Shown here piece by piece: positions 40,218-52,185 of a stretch of 64,000 nt of DNA. The stretch is taken from the NCBI GenBank assembly GCA_002798175.1, contig NWQL01000005.1, positions 196,106 to 260,105 of the forward strand, read 5' to 3'. The DNA comes from Lysobacteraceae bacterium NML91-0213 (GTDB lineage Bacteria; Pseudomonadota; Gammaproteobacteria; Xanthomonadales; Xanthomonadaceae). Position 1 is the stretch's first letter. The number at the start of each line of letters is the position of its first letter. The notes beneath the pieces are model-generated. The model was not told where the DNA came from, made no database searches, and worked only from the letters and a program-made list of their open reading frames with translations. Both the position numbers and the translations under genes were made by a program.

Positions 40218-40284
40218 GGCTGCATCCTCGATGTGGGGCATGCAGGCTGGCATCGCAGGTGTCGTGGCCGCGGCAAGGCGATGG

Positions 40285-40971
40285 TCAGCGCGAGCGGGCG
40301 CGCTTTGCCGGCGCTTTCTTCGCCGCGTTTGCGGTCTTCGCCGCCTTGCGCGGTGCCGCGCGCTTGGCCACCGTCTTGGCCACCCGGCGCGCCGCCTGCC
40401 GGCCGCTGTCGTTGTTGCCGGACGCTTCCGTAGTGGCGGCGGGAACCTTCTTCGCCGCGGCTTTCCTGCGTGGCCGTGAGGCGGCCTTGCGCGTTGGATC
40501 ATCCGCTGCCGCATCCGCGTCGTCAGCCGGTGCGCCGCGGTTCGAAGCCGCGCCACGCGTGGCCGCCACGGCGCCGAACGCCTGCAGGCCCTGTTCGATG
40601 ATCGACTGCAGGTCGACGGCTCCCGCGCCGGCCTCCCCCAGTGCGGCGGCGGTGGCCTGCTGCCACTCGGCAAGCGCAGCCTGGAAGCCGGTCGCGAAAT
40701 TCATCTGCCCGCCCAGCGCGGTCTGCGCGGTGGCCTGCAGTTCGCCGAGGCCCTGCGACGACAGCCGTTCCAGCGCCTGCGCCGGCAGCGCCGCAAGCGC
40801 CTGCCAATCGCCCTGGCGCAGCGCATCGAGACCCGGCCCGCCGTTGTCACCGAGCTCGCGCGCAAGCAGCGCGGTCCACTGCGCGCGGTTGTCTTCCAGC
40901 AGTTCGCCGATCCGCAACCAGAGATCGAGGTTGGCCTTGTACAACGCCTGCGGCAACGTGGGCATGCTCAT
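40285..40971 (-). CDS. phasin family protein with histone-like basic tail
   Basis: A 228-residue protein. Residues 1-140 are helical with the phasin pattern ([39 protein letters not shown]). Residues about 150-228 are Ala/Lys/Arg-rich with [24 protein letters not shown] and APAKRARSR repeats like histone H1 and the PhaF tail. PhaF-type phasins coat polyhydroxyalkanoate granules and tether them to DNA. AAGGAG lies seven bases before the ATG. No PHA synthase is in the window. Confidence 0.85.
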   Translation of the reverse strand: MSMPTLPQALYKANLDLWLRIGELLEDNRAQWTALLARELGDNGGPGLDALRQGDWQALAALPAQALERLSSQGLGELQATAQTALGGQMNFATGFQAALAEWQQATAAALGEAGAGAVDLQSIIEQGLQAFGAVAATRGAASNRGAPADDADAAADDPTRKAASRPRRKAAAKKVPAATTEASGNNDSGRQAARRVAKTVAKRAAPRKAAKTANAAKKAPAKRARSR

Positions 40972-41205
40972 CACGGGCTCCTTGTCGTGGACAACGGGAC
41001 TGCCGGAAGGGATCGCCGCGGCCACGCATCTGCCGGTGCCGCGGTGCGCCGCCAGTCTGCACCAGTGCTGCCCGCGTGGCCGTCAACGCGGTCGCGATGC
41101 CGACATGCGGCGAAAGCGGACATGGAACGGCCGGCCACCGCATGCATGTACCGCCGTGACGGGCCAGCGGCTATCGTGGCGGGCCCCATCCCGCAGGAGT
41201 CCGCC

Positions 41206-42183
41206 ATGTCCGCATCCGCCACCGCCCGCCCGTCCAAGCTCGCGCAGCTGCGCGACATGACCGTCGTGGTGGCCGATACCGGCGATGCGGGCGCGATCGA
41301 GCGGCTGAAGCCGGTCGACTGCACCACCAATCCCACCCTCGTGCGCAAGGCCCTGGACCTGCCGGTGTATGCCGGCCTGGTGGAACGCGAACTCCACGCC
41401 GCGCGCGCGCAGGGCGGTGACCCGGCGGACGCCGCGCGCGGCGTGGTCGACCGCCTGACCATCGGCGTGGGCGTGCACCTGAGCGGGCTGGTACCCGGCC
41501 GCGTGTCGACCGAGGTCGACGCCGACCTGGCATACGACACCGACGCCACCGTCGCCAAGGCACGTGCGTTCATCGCGCTGTTCGAAGCGGCCGGGGTGAA
41601 GCGCGACCGCGTGCTGATCAAGATCGCGGCCACCTGGGAAGGCATCCGTGCCGCCGAGCAGCTGCAGCGCGAGGGCATCGACTGCAACCTCACGCTGATC
41701 TTCAACCGCAGCCAGGCGATTGCCTGTTCCGAGGCCGGGGCATTCCTGATCTCGCCGTTCGTGGGCCGCATCCTCGATTGGCACGTGGCCCGCGGCGACA
41801 CGCCGGCCAGCATCGACGAGGACCCGGGCGTGCGTTTCGTGCGCGACGTCTATGCCGAATTCAAGCGCCGCGGCTCGAAGACCGTGGTCATGGGCGCGTC
41901 GTTCCGCTCCGTCGCGCAGGTGGAGGCGCTGGCCGGCTGCGACCGCCTGACGATCTCGCCGGAGCTGCTGGAACAGCTCGACGCCGACCACGGCGACCTG
42001 CCGCGCGTGCTGGTGCCGGAAGCGCCCGACAACCAGTCGCGCGATGCGATCGACGCCGCAGGCTTCGCCGCCGACCTCGAGGCCGATGCGATGGCGTCGG
42101 AAAAGCTGCGCGACGGCATCAGGGCGTTCGCCGCCGACCTCGATGCGCTGCGTGCGTCGGTGACGGAGCGGCTGAAGGGCTGA
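41206..42183 (+). CDS. tal: transaldolase
   Basis: Transaldolase of the non-oxidative pentose phosphate pathway, moving a three-carbon ketol unit between sugar phosphates. The 325-residue product has VDCTTNPTL near residue 40, the Schiff-base Lys139 in [11 protein letters not shown], and [11 protein letters not shown] and [12 protein letters not shown] blocks. E. coli TalB has 317 residues. The ATG at 41206 has CAGGAG seven bases upstream; longer readings are implausible. The gene stands alone. Confidence 0.96.
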   Translation: MSASATARPSKLAQLRDMTVVVADTGDAGAIERLKPVDCTTNPTLVRKALDLPVYAGLVERELHAARAQGGDPADAARGVVDRLTIGVGVHLSGLVPGRVSTEVDADLAYDTDATVAKARAFIALFEAAGVKRDRVLIKIAATWEGIRAAEQLQREGIDCNLTLIFNRSQAIACSEAGAFLISPFVGRILDWHVARGDTPASIDEDPGVRFVRDVYAEFKRRGSKTVVMGASFRSVAQVEALAGCDRLTISPELLEQLDADHGDLPRVLVPEAPDNQSRDAIDAAGFAADLEADAMASEKLRDGIRAFAADLDALRASVTERLKG

Positions 42184-42219
42184 GTCGGCCGATCACCTCC
42201 GCGGCCCGGGCGCCTGGCG

Positions 42220-42954
42220 TCAGGGCGCCGCGGTATCGCCGGCCCGCTCCGCAACCACCAGCCAGTTGTTGAAGGGCGTGTTGCCGTACAGCGGTGCAAA
42301 GGTCGCCCGCAGTCCGGCAGTGGCCAGCATCGCCTCCAGGCCGTCGCGGGTCGGGTAGCAGCGCGCGCGTTCCTGCATCCAGCCGACCAGGCTGGCGAGG
42401 CGGTCGGCGATGCGGGTGGTGCGGCCGCGGCGGCTTTCCTCCGACAGCCCGGTGCGGATCACCAGCCGCGCGCCGGGCGTGAGCATCGCGCCCACCGTCG
42501 ACAGCAGCGCCTGTTGCGCCGGCTGCTGCAGGTACTGCAGCACGTCGAGGATCGCCACGCTGCCGGCATGCGACGGCGTGGTCCGTGCCAGGTCGACGAC
42601 ATCGAAGTGCACGTCGGCCAGCCCGCTGCGCGCGGCGACGCGGCGGCCGCGGCCGATCTTGTCGGCGTCGATATCGACCCCGTAATACGGCATCGACTGC
42701 CCGTCCTGGCGCAGCGCATGCGCGAGCAGGCCGAGCCCGCAGCCGAGGTCCAGCACCGGTTCGCGGGTACCACGCAACGCGGCAAGCACGCCCGGATACA
42801 GCGGGTCGCTGCGCAGCTTGATCAGCGTGTAGTAGTAGTCGTGGCGGTTGCCCAGCGGGTGCGCGGGGGCGAACGCGCGGGCGATGCTGCGCGCACGCGC
42901 GGGTTCGAGCGGGCGTCCGTGATCGGCGGCGATGGCGCCGGCGGTATGGGTCAT
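42220..42954 (-). CDS. class I SAM-dependent methyltransferase
   Basis: A 244-residue Rossmann-fold methyltransferase with motif I LDLGCGLG (68-75), an acidic post-I residue (YGVDIDADKIG) and motif IV-like VAILDVLQYL. Small-molecule methylation is likely, but no substrate can be named. It is the last gene of a minus-strand run with a GDSL hydrolase and AlaA; the gap to the hydrolase is 31 bases. Confidence 0.85.
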   Translation of the reverse strand: MTHTAGAIAADHGRPLEPARARSIARAFAPAHPLGNRHDYYYTLIKLRSDPLYPGVLAALRGTREPVLDLGCGLGLLAHALRQDGQSMPYYGVDIDADKIGRGRRVAARSGLADVHFDVVDLARTTPSHAGSVAILDVLQYLQQPAQQALLSTVGAMLTPGARLVIRTGLSEESRRGRTTRIADRLASLVGWMQERARCYPTRDGLEAMLATAGLRATFAPLYGNTPFNNWLVVAERAGDTAAP

Positions 42955-42985
42955 GCGGGGGAGTCCTTGTCCGGCAGCGCCGGGG

Positions 42986-43609
42986 TCATGCAGTCAACAG
43001 CCGGCGTGCCTCGGGCAGCGCCAGCGCGGTCCATTGCGCGTACATCTCCGCGGATGGATGCAGGCCGTCGGCCACCAGCATCCGCGCTGCGTCGCGCATG
43101 CGGGTGGCGAAGGTGACGTCCACCCAGGCCACGTCGCGCGCCTTGCAGCACTGGCCGGCGGTGGCGTTGTAGGCATCGATGTCGCGGGCGATATGCCGGG
43201 TGTCGCGGCCGGAGTCGGCGGCGAACGGGGTCACCCCCCAGTCCGGGATCGACAGCGCCAGCACGCGGTCGGCGCGGCCGCCGGCAAAGCCGATCGCGCG
43301 CTGCAGCAGTGCATCGAACTGCTCGCGGTATTCGTCCACGCTGCGGCCGCGGTACTGGTTGTTGACCCCGATCAGCAGCGTCACCAGCCCGTAATTGCCG
43401 GTGATGCCGGCGGCGTCGATCGCGGCGTCGAGTTCGTCGGTGGTCCAGCCCGTCCGCGCGATGATGTACGGCGGCGCCACCGGAATGCCTTCGTCGCGCA
43501 ACGCCGCGGCCAGCTGCCCGGGCCAGCGTTCGTGTTCGGCCACGCCCTCGCCGATCGTGTAGCTGTCGCCCAGCGACAGCATCGCGATGTGGTTGCCGTT
43601 GTCGATCAT
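42986..43609 (-). CDS. SGNH/GDSL hydrolase
   Basis: A 207-residue esterase-type protein with block I GDSYT (14-18, nucleophile Ser16), block III GVNN (oxyanion Asn) and block V Asp181-x-x-His184 in DGLHPS. No signal peptide is present, so it acts in the cytosol. Length and blocks resemble small acylhydrolases and acetyl esterases. The ATG shares one base with the AlaA stop (TGATG), so the genes are coupled. Confidence 0.88.
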   Translation of the reverse strand: MIDNGNHIAMLSLGDSYTIGEGVAEHERWPGQLAAALRDEGIPVAPPYIIARTGWTTDELDAAIDAAGITGNYGLVTLLIGVNNQYRGRSVDEYREQFDALLQRAIGFAGGRADRVLALSIPDWGVTPFAADSGRDTRHIARDIDAYNATAGQCCKARDVAWVDVTFATRMRDAARMLVADGLHPSAEMYAQWTALALPEARRLLTA

Positions 43610-44859
43610 CAGGCCACCGCCACGTGGTCGTCAGTGTCGCGCACCGCCGCAGCGCGTCGCTCGAGCACGCGGTGGATGCGGCCGAACACCTCGCGCACCT
43701 GCGCCGGTTCCGGCAGCAGGGTCACCCGGAAGCGGTTGCGCTCGGCGAGGTTGAAGCTGGAGCCGGGCACCACCAGCACGTCCTCGGTTTCCAGCAGCTC
43801 CAGCGCGAAGGCGTGGTCGTCGAAGCCGACCGCGGCCGGCCCCTGCACGGCGGGGAATGCATACAACGCGCCCTCCGGCGCATGCAGTTGCAGGTGCGGG
43901 CTTGCCGCGCAGGCCTCGATCACTGCACGGCGCGCCTCGTACAGGCGACCGCCGGGGGCGCACAGCGCGCCGATCGTGTCGGTGCCGGTGAGCGCCGCCG
44001 CGATCGCGAACTGCCCCGGCACGTTCGCGCACAGGCGCAGCGCGCCGAGCAGGTCCATCGCGTGGTGGTAGTCGCCGCTGGCCAGCGGATCGCCCGACAG
44101 CACCGCCCAGCCGACGCGCCAGCCGCAGGCGCGGTGCACCTTCGACAGCCCGCCGAACGACAGGCAGGGCACGTCGCCGGCCAGCGGCGCCAGCGGTTCG
44201 AACACCGCGCCGTCGTAGAGGATGCCGTCGTAGATCTCGTCGGCCATCAGCAGCAGGCGATGCTTCGCGGCGATCGCGACGATGCGCTCCAGCAGCGCGC
44301 GTGGATACACCGCGCCGGTGGGGTTGTTGGGATTGATCAGCACGATCGCGCGGGTACGCGGCGACACCAGCGCCTCGATCTCGTCGGGATCGGGCAGGAA
44401 GCCGGCGTCGGCGTGGCAGCGGTAGTACACCGGGCGGCCGTCGTTGAGGATCGTCGCCGCCGACCACAGCGGATAGTCGGGCGAGGGCAGCAGCACCTCG
44501 TCGCCGGGATCGAGCAGCGCGCGCAGCGAGATGTCGATCAGCTCGCTGACGCCGTTGCCGATGAACACCCGCTCCGGCGACGCATTCGGCGTGCCGCGTG
44601 CGCGGTGGAAGGCGGCGATCGCCTCGCGCGCGGCGGGCAGGCCCTGCTGGTGGGTGTAGGGATCGGTGTCATGGATGTGGTCGGCAATCGCGCGCTGCAG
44701 GTGCGCCGGGGCACGGAAGCCGAACGCGCCGGGATTGCCGATGTTGAGCTTGATCAGGGTGCGGCCCTGGGCTTCGAGCTCGCGGGCGCGGCGGGCGAGC
44801 TCGCCGCGGATCTCGTAGCGCACTTCGGACAGGCGTTCGCGGGTCTTGAGCGTGGGCAT
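43609..44859 (-). CDS. alaA: pyridoxal-phosphate aminotransferase, AlaA type
   Basis: Class I aminotransferase of 416 residues, best matching glutamate-pyruvate aminotransferase AlaA (E. coli 405 residues). It shows LNIGNPGAFGF near residue 38, NPNNPTG (176-182), Asp207 in MADEIYDG and the PLP Lys240 in GGLSKVHRACGWRVGW. It makes alanine from pyruvate and glutamate. The start MPTLKTRERLSEVRYEIRG fits the family; upstream codons are Arg/Pro-rich noise. It leads an operon with the GDSL hydrolase and the methyltransferase. Confidence 0.92.
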   Translation of the reverse strand: MPTLKTRERLSEVRYEIRGELARRARELEAQGRTLIKLNIGNPGAFGFRAPAHLQRAIADHIHDTDPYTHQQGLPAAREAIAAFHRARGTPNASPERVFIGNGVSELIDISLRALLDPGDEVLLPSPDYPLWSAATILNDGRPVYYRCHADAGFLPDPDEIEALVSPRTRAIVLINPNNPTGAVYPRALLERIVAIAAKHRLLLMADEIYDGILYDGAVFEPLAPLAGDVPCLSFGGLSKVHRACGWRVGWAVLSGDPLASGDYHHAMDLLGALRLCANVPGQFAIAAALTGTDTIGALCAPGGRLYEARRAVIEACAASPHLQLHAPEGALYAFPAVQGPAAVGFDDHAFALELLETEDVLVVPGSSFNLAERNRFRVTLLPEPAQVREVFGRIHRVLERRAAAVRDTDDHVAVA

Positions 44860-44990
44860 CGGCAGGCGCGTGCGGGGAGCGGGTCGTGGAAGCCTAGCGG
44901 AAAAGCCCGGATGCGTCGGCGCCTGCACGGTGCGGCGATCGGCACGCCGGGCGCATAAACTGCGCGCATGAACCGCCTGCCGCCCCGCGC

Positions 44991-46061
44991 GTGACCGACT
45001 CCATCGACACCCCCGCCCATGACGCGTTGCGCGCCATCGGCTGGCCACATGCCGCCGCGGTGCCCGCGGGCGCCTGGCGCGAAGCAATGGACGCGCATCC
45101 GCTGGCCGCACCGGCACGCGTGGTCGAGCAGCACCGCACCGGATATCTCGTCGCGCAGGCCCCGGACGAGGCGGTCGGCGTGGAGTCACTGCCGGAGTGG
45201 CAGCTGCCGCGCTGTCCGCCGGAACAGCGCGCCGCGGTCGGCGACTGGGTGCTGGTGGAAGGCGGCCGCATCGTCGCGCTGCTGCCACGGCGCACCGTGA
45301 TCAAGCGCGGCGCTGCCGGCGAGCATTACCGCCAGCAGGTCATCGCCGCCAACATCGACCGCGTGCTGGTGGTGTGTGGGCTGGATGGCGATTTCAATCC
45401 GCGGCGGATCGAGCGTTACCTGCTGCTGGTGCGCGGCGGTGGTGCCGAGCCGCTGATCGTGCTGACCAAGGCCGACCATGACGCCGCCGAAGTCGACGCC
45501 GCCCGCGAGGCACTGGCGGACGTGGTGGGCGCGGACGTGCCGGTGATCGCGGTCAATGCGCGCGATGCCGCCAGCGCCGCCACGCTGGCACCCTGGCTCG
45601 GCGCCGGCGTGACCGCGGTGCTGGTGGGCAGTTCGGGTGCAGGCAAGTCCACGCTCACCAACACCCTGCTCGGGCGCGAGCGCATGCGCACCGGCGAGGT
45701 CCGCGCCTCGGATGATCGCGGTCGGCATACCACCACCCACCGCGCACTGATTCCGCTGCCCTCGGGCGCCTGCCTGATCGACACCCCCGGCATGCGCGAG
45801 CTCAAGCCGACCGGCGAAGAGGACATCGCCGAGAACTTCGCCGACATCGAAGCGCTGGCCGGGCAGTGCCGCTTCCGCGACTGCGGCCACTGCAACGAAC
45901 CCGGCTGTGCGGTGCGCAGCGCGGTGCAGGCCGGCGCGCTGGATCCGGCGCGCTTCGCCAACTTCCTCAAGCTTCGCGACGAGCACGCCACGGCCGCCCG
46001 CCAGCTTGAGGAGCGCCGCCGCAATCCGCAGCCGACGGCGGGATCGCGCCGCCGGCGCTGA
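44991..46061 (+). CDS. rsgA: ribosome small-subunit biogenesis GTPase RsgA
   Basis: Circularly permuted GTPase that helps mature the 30S subunit. The 356-residue product has an OB-fold N-terminal part, then G4 (LTKAD, 158-162) before G1 (GSSGAGKST, 213-221) and G3 (DTPGM, 264-268). The zinc module Cys293, Cys298, His300 and Cys306 follows. The start is GTG 44991. An eight-codon ORF (ATG 44968) ends in TGA overlapping this GTG, which may couple translation. It is divergent from alaA. Confidence 0.94.
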   Translation: MTDSIDTPAHDALRAIGWPHAAAVPAGAWREAMDAHPLAAPARVVEQHRTGYLVAQAPDEAVGVESLPEWQLPRCPPEQRAAVGDWVLVEGGRIVALLPRRTVIKRGAAGEHYRQQVIAANIDRVLVVCGLDGDFNPRRIERYLLLVRGGGAEPLIVLTKADHDAAEVDAAREALADVVGADVPVIAVNARDAASAATLAPWLGAGVTAVLVGSSGAGKSTLTNTLLGRERMRTGEVRASDDRGRHTTTHRALIPLPSGACLIDTPGMRELKPTGEEDIAENFADIEALAGQCRFRDCGHCNEPGCAVRSAVQAGALDPARFANFLKLRDEHATAARQLEERRRNPQPTAGSRRRR

Positions 46062-46252
46062 CGATGCTTCCGCCTAGCCCGGGAACAGGTCCGGAAGCCC
46101 TATCCGCTTCACTGGCTCGATCGGCTCTCCGGCATCGCCAGCGGGGCCAGCAGCACGAAAGGACACGCGCATCGGCGCAGGGTACGGCGCGCCCGCGTTG
46201 GAGCCAATCCGGCCGATCGGCTAGCGTGGTGGCCCGTGCCGTGGAGCTTCCG

Positions 46253-47554
46253 ATGACCGATGCCGTCGCCCACCACGCTGCGCTCGACCGGCGCATGGTC
46301 GCCGCCGCGCGTGGCATCCGCGTGCTGGCACTGGCGAGCTGGCCGGCCAGCGTGCAGCGGCGCTTCCTCGACGAGGCGATGGCCGGGCGGCTGGCGCTGC
46401 CACGCGTGGTGTATCCGCGGCAGGACTTCAGCGACGCCCGGCGTGAACTCGATGCGATCGCGCGCGAGGCCGATCCTTCGCATCCGCTGGGCATCTACCT
46501 CGCCGACTCGTCGCGGCAGTGGTCGATCGCCGCCGGGCTGGTGGAGTCGCTTGGAACGCCCGCGGTCACCGCGCATTCGCTGGCGATCTATGGCGGGCCG
46601 GGTGAACGGCTGCCGGGCAGCGACCTCACCGCGCGCGATGCCGCGCGCCATTTCATCGGCATCGCCGACGAATTCGATACCGAGCTGATCGCTCCGCACG
46701 AACAGGTGGAGATCTCCGCCACCGCGTTGCAGCTGTGGCTGCAGGGCGAGCTGGACCAGTTCTTCGCCGGCCGCGTGGTGCAGGTGCAGCTCGACCCGGA
46801 GCTGATCGCCAAGGCCGCGGCCGGTGCATACCGCATCCGCCTGCGCAGCAGCGCCGCCTATACCGACTACGACCGCCACCAGTTGCTGCAGCACGAGGCG
46901 CTGGTGCATTCGCTGACCGCGCTCAATGGCCGCGAGCAACCGGTCATGGGCAGCCTGGCGATGTCATCGCCACGCATCACCACGGTGCAGGAAGGGCTGG
47001 CCACGCTGGCCGAACAGATCACCGGCAACATCGACATCGAACGCCTGAAGCGCATCGGCCTGCGCATCGAGGCGGTGGCGCTGGCCCTGGATGGCGCGGA
47101 CTTCGTCGAGGTCTACCGCTACTTCCTCGATGCCGGGCAGACCGCCGCCGAAAGCTTCGCCTCCGCACAGCGGGTGTTCCGCGGCGTGCCGGTGGAAGGG
47201 GGAGATGCCTTCACCAAGGACACCGTGTACCTGCGCGGGCTGATCGACGTGCACACCTTCTTCCGCCGCGCGCTGGGCGCCGGCCGCCTGCGCCTGTGCC
47301 GGCTGCTGTTCGCCGGCAAGATGACGCTCGAGGACGTGATCCGCTTCGAGCCGCTGTTCGACGACGGCACCCTCCTGGCGCCGCGCTGGCTGCCGCCGTG
47401 GGTCGCGCGCGCCAACGGCCTCGCCGGGATGCTGGCGTTCTCGCTGTTTGCCAACCGCATCCGCCTTGGTGCGATCGACGGGCCGACCGGCACCGGCCCG
47501 CTGGACCCGTCACCCGCGCAGGCCGCCGCGGCCGGGTCCGGGCCCGGGGGTTAG
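46253..47554 (+). CDS. QEGLA-motif protein (DUF1704/TIGR02421, MATCAP-like putative metallopeptidase)
   Basis: A 433-residue cytosolic protein of the flavohemoglobin-expression-modulating QEGLA-motif family. It contains the zinc-protease-like HEALVH (214-219, HExxxH) and TTVQEGLATLAEQ (QEGLA at 246-250), where the Glu is likely the third metal ligand. Eukaryotic relatives (MATCAP) cut C-terminal Tyr from tubulin. The bacterial substrate is unknown. The ATG at 46253 follows GGAG. No glutathione-synthetase-like or N-formylglutamate genes, sometimes neighbours of this family, are adjacent. Confidence 0.85.
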   Translation: MTDAVAHHAALDRRMVAAARGIRVLALASWPASVQRRFLDEAMAGRLALPRVVYPRQDFSDARRELDAIAREADPSHPLGIYLADSSRQWSIAAGLVESLGTPAVTAHSLAIYGGPGERLPGSDLTARDAARHFIGIADEFDTELIAPHEQVEISATALQLWLQGELDQFFAGRVVQVQLDPELIAKAAAGAYRIRLRSSAAYTDYDRHQLLQHEALVHSLTALNGREQPVMGSLAMSSPRITTVQEGLATLAEQITGNIDIERLKRIGLRIEAVALALDGADFVEVYRYFLDAGQTAAESFASAQRVFRGVPVEGGDAFTKDTVYLRGLIDVHTFFRRALGAGRLRLCRLLFAGKMTLEDVIRFEPLFDDGTLLAPRWLPPWVARANGLAGMLAFSLFANRIRLGAIDGPTGTGPLDPSPAQAAAAGSGPGG

Positions 47555-47557
47555 AAT
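47552..47557 (+). promoter_or_regulatory. probable -10 box of maeB
   Basis: TAGAAT, in the context GTTAGAATC followed by G5, lies 37 bases before the maeB ATG and overlaps the end of the preceding gene. The same context (GTTAGAATCCGGGG) stands before aceE in this window, which supports it as a promoter element. Confidence 0.45.
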
Positions 47558-47594
47558 CGGGGGCTCTTCGCGCATTTCCGGCAGACCGTTCCCG

Positions 47595-49886
<2,292 letters not shown>

Positions 49887-49897
49887 CCGCACGCGCC

Positions 49898-49931
49898 CCG
49901 GTCCGGGCCGCGGGTGCGGCCCAGGGACCGG
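49898..49931. terminator. hairpin between convergent maeB and antiporter genes
   Basis: A two-tier stem, CCGGTCC (49898) with GGACCGG (49925-49931) outside and GGGCCGC with GCGGCCC inside, fills the 46-base gap between the two convergent stops. There is no clear T tract on either side, so termination efficiency is uncertain. Confidence 0.5.
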
Positions 49932-49932
49932 A

Positions 49933-51195
49933 CTATGGGGCGTCCGGCGCGAGCACCGGCGCGCGCGGGGCGTGGCGACGCATGATCCAGTTGAACAATG
50001 GCGTCGCCATCAGCGTGCTGAGGATCGCCATCAGCACCAGGATCGAGAACAGCCCGGGCTGGATCACCCCGGCCTGCAGGCCGATGTTGATCAGGATGAG
50101 TTCCATCAGGCCACGTGCGTTCATCAGCGCACCGATCGCCTGGGCGTCGCGCGGGCTTTCGCCCGCCACGCGCGCGGCCGCCCAGCAGGCGAGTCCCTTG
50201 CCGGCGAACGACGCGAGCAGGATCGCGATCGCGGCCAGCAGGATGTCGGGGTCGAGCATCATGCCGAGCTGGGTGTTGAGCCCGGAGTAGGTGAAGAACA
50301 TCGGCAGGAAGAACACCACCACGAACGGCTGCAGCATCTCGCGCAGGCGCGTGGTGAGCGCGCCGCGCGGCAGGCAGGCGCCGAGCAGGAAGCCGCCGAA
50401 CACCGCGTGGATGCCGATTGCGTCCATCGCCCATGCGCTCAGGCAGAACAGCACCAGCACGATTGCCAGCACCGTTGCCGACAGCGGCTGGTCGGGTTGC
50501 ACGCGTTCGGCCAGCAGGCGCAGGCCACGGCGACCGAGGGTCAGCATGAACACCGCATAGGCCACGCCGCCGGCAATCGCCCACCAGGCGTTGTCCCAGC
50601 TGCCACCGAAGCTCGCCAGCACGATGGCGAGGAAGCACCAGGCGGCGGCATCGTCGACCGCGCCTGCGGTCAGTGCCAGCGTGCCCAGTGGGGTGCCCGC
50701 CATGCCGCGTTCGTGGATGATCCGCGCCAGCATCGGGAACGCGGTGATCGCGATCGCCGCGCCCAGGAACAGCGCCGCCTCGCGCCAGGCGATGTTCTCG
50801 GCGAACAGGCCGGGCACGCCGAGCAGCCATGGGGTCAACAGCAGTGCCAGCGCGAACGGCGCGATGATGCCGGCAGCCGACACCATCACGGCGCCCTTGA
50901 AGCGCTGGCGGAAATGTTCGGTGCTGAACTCGGTGCCGACCAGGAACATGTAGAAGCCGACGCCGAACTGGGCGAACACGTACAGCGTGCCCAGCGTGTC
51001 CTGCGGAAACAGTGCTGCCTGCGCCTGCGGCATCAGCCAGCCCAGCAGGGACGGCCCGAGCGTGACGCCGGCGATCATCTCGCCGACCACCTGCGGCTGC
51101 CCGAACCTGCGTCCCAGTGCACCGACCAGGCGGCAGGTGAGCAGGATGACCGCCGCCTGCAGGAAGAAGTAGACCGACAGCTGGGCGGTGGGCAT
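49933..51195 (-). CDS. CPA2-family cation:proton antiporter
   Basis: A 420-residue membrane protein with about 12-13 helices and the Na+/H+ exchanger fold. The first helix pair (AAVILLTCRLVGAL, QVVGEMIAGVTLGPSLLG) has the CPA2 start motif, and the ion-binding Asp-Asp lies in LTAGAVDDAAAWC. There is no C-terminal RCK/TrkA-N domain, unlike KefB/KefC. Transported ion (Na+ or K+) is not readable. It is convergent with maeB. Confidence 0.9.
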   Translation of the reverse strand: MPTAQLSVYFFLQAAVILLTCRLVGALGRRFGQPQVVGEMIAGVTLGPSLLGWLMPQAQAALFPQDTLGTLYVFAQFGVGFYMFLVGTEFSTEHFRQRFKGAVMVSAAGIIAPFALALLLTPWLLGVPGLFAENIAWREAALFLGAAIAITAFPMLARIIHERGMAGTPLGTLALTAGAVDDAAAWCFLAIVLASFGGSWDNAWWAIAGGVAYAVFMLTLGRRGLRLLAERVQPDQPLSATVLAIVLVLFCLSAWAMDAIGIHAVFGGFLLGACLPRGALTTRLREMLQPFVVVFFLPMFFTYSGLNTQLGMMLDPDILLAAIAILLASFAGKGLACWAAARVAGESPRDAQAIGALMNARGLMELILINIGLQAGVIQPGLFSILVLMAILSTLMATPLFNWIMRRHAPRAPVLAPDAP

Positions 51196-51365
51196 GGGTG
51201 CGGGGCAGGCGGGTGGGAGCGCCGATCATACGCGCGCGCCTGCGCCTGGTCCGAGCGTCGGCAGGAGCGTGCATCGCCATGCGCGCGTGCGCTCCACAGG
51301 CCGTCCCGGAGGCGACAGTGGAGCGGATCGCGAGAGCGCCTGGAACGCGCGTTGCGGGCGCGGTA

Positions 51366-51740
51366 TCAGCCGGCAAGCAGCCGGCGGACCAGTGCAAGCA
51401 GTGGCGTGAGGTCGTCCTTGAGCAGCAGGCCATGGACGTCTGCGGGCGGTTCGTCGACGACGAACAGCGAGCCGGTCAGGTACACGAACGGCAGCGCCGG
51501 GTCATGCGCGCGTACCAGTGCCAGTGCTTCCTCGCCGGAAAAACCCGGCAGGTTGAGGTCGGAGATCACCAGTTGCGGGGCGAACTCCAGCAGCGCCGCG
51601 CGCACCGTCTCGGCGGTGTCGGCGCGGCGGCTGTGGAATGCGAGGCCGGCGTCCCGCAGGGCGATTTCGGTCAGCTCCGCATCGTCGCGCGAATCGTCGA
51701 CGAGCAGGATCCGCCAGGGACCGTCCACGCCGGCCGGCAT
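51366..51740 (-). CDS. single-domain response regulator
   Basis: A 124-residue CheY-like receiver with the acidic pair in LLVDDSRDDAE, phospho-acceptor Asp in VISDLNLPGFSG, Thr in YLTGS and Lys in LLLKDD. No output domain. It lies five bases beyond the previous regulator's stop and so belongs to the same HK-RR-RR operon. Confidence 0.9.
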   Translation of the reverse strand: MPAGVDGPWRILLVDDSRDDAELTEIALRDAGLAFHSRRADTAETVRAALLEFAPQLVISDLNLPGFSGEEALALVRAHDPALPFVYLTGSLFVVDEPPADVHGLLLKDDLTPLLALVRRLLAG

Positions 51741-51744
51741 TGCG

Positions 51745-52185
51745 TCAGTCCCGCTCCGGGGCTTCGTTGAACACCGCCCAGAACTTGCCCAGCGTGCGCA
51801 CCGCCTCGAAGAACTGGTCCACGTCCACCGGCTTGACCACGTAGGCGTTGACGCCCAGGTCCCAGCTGCGCGCCAGGTCGCTTTCCTCGCGCGACGACGA
51901 CAGGATCACCACCGGCAGGCGCTTGAGCGATTCCTCCTCGCGCAGCTGCTTGAGCACTTCCAGCCCGTCCATGCGCGGCATCTTGATGTCGAGCAGCAGC
52001 ACCGCGGGATCGGGATCCTTGCGGTCGGCGTACCTGCCGCGGCGCAGCAGGTAGTCCAGCGCCTCGACGCCGTCCTCGACATGGACGATGGGGTTCACCA
52101 GGTGCGCCTCGCGCAGCGCGTCGATCGCCATCTCGGCATCGTGCGGGCTGTCCTCGGCGAGGAGGATCGTGCGGATCTCGGTCAT
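51745..52185 (-). CDS. single-domain response regulator, Rcp1-like
   Basis: A 146-residue receiver of the Rcp1 type that usually partners phytochrome-like or DHp-HATPase kinases. It has LLAEDSPHDAEMA, DGVEALDYLLRRG and phospho-Asp in LLLDIKMPRMDGLEVL, then SSSREESD and KPVD. Its ATG overlaps the stop of the kinase gene (ATGA), so it is the probable direct phosphorylation partner. Confidence 0.92.
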   Translation of the reverse strand: MTEIRTILLAEDSPHDAEMAIDALREAHLVNPIVHVEDGVEALDYLLRRGRYADRKDPDPAVLLLDIKMPRMDGLEVLKQLREEESLKRLPVVILSSSREESDLARSWDLGVNAYVVKPVDVDQFFEAVRTLGKFWAVFNEAPERD

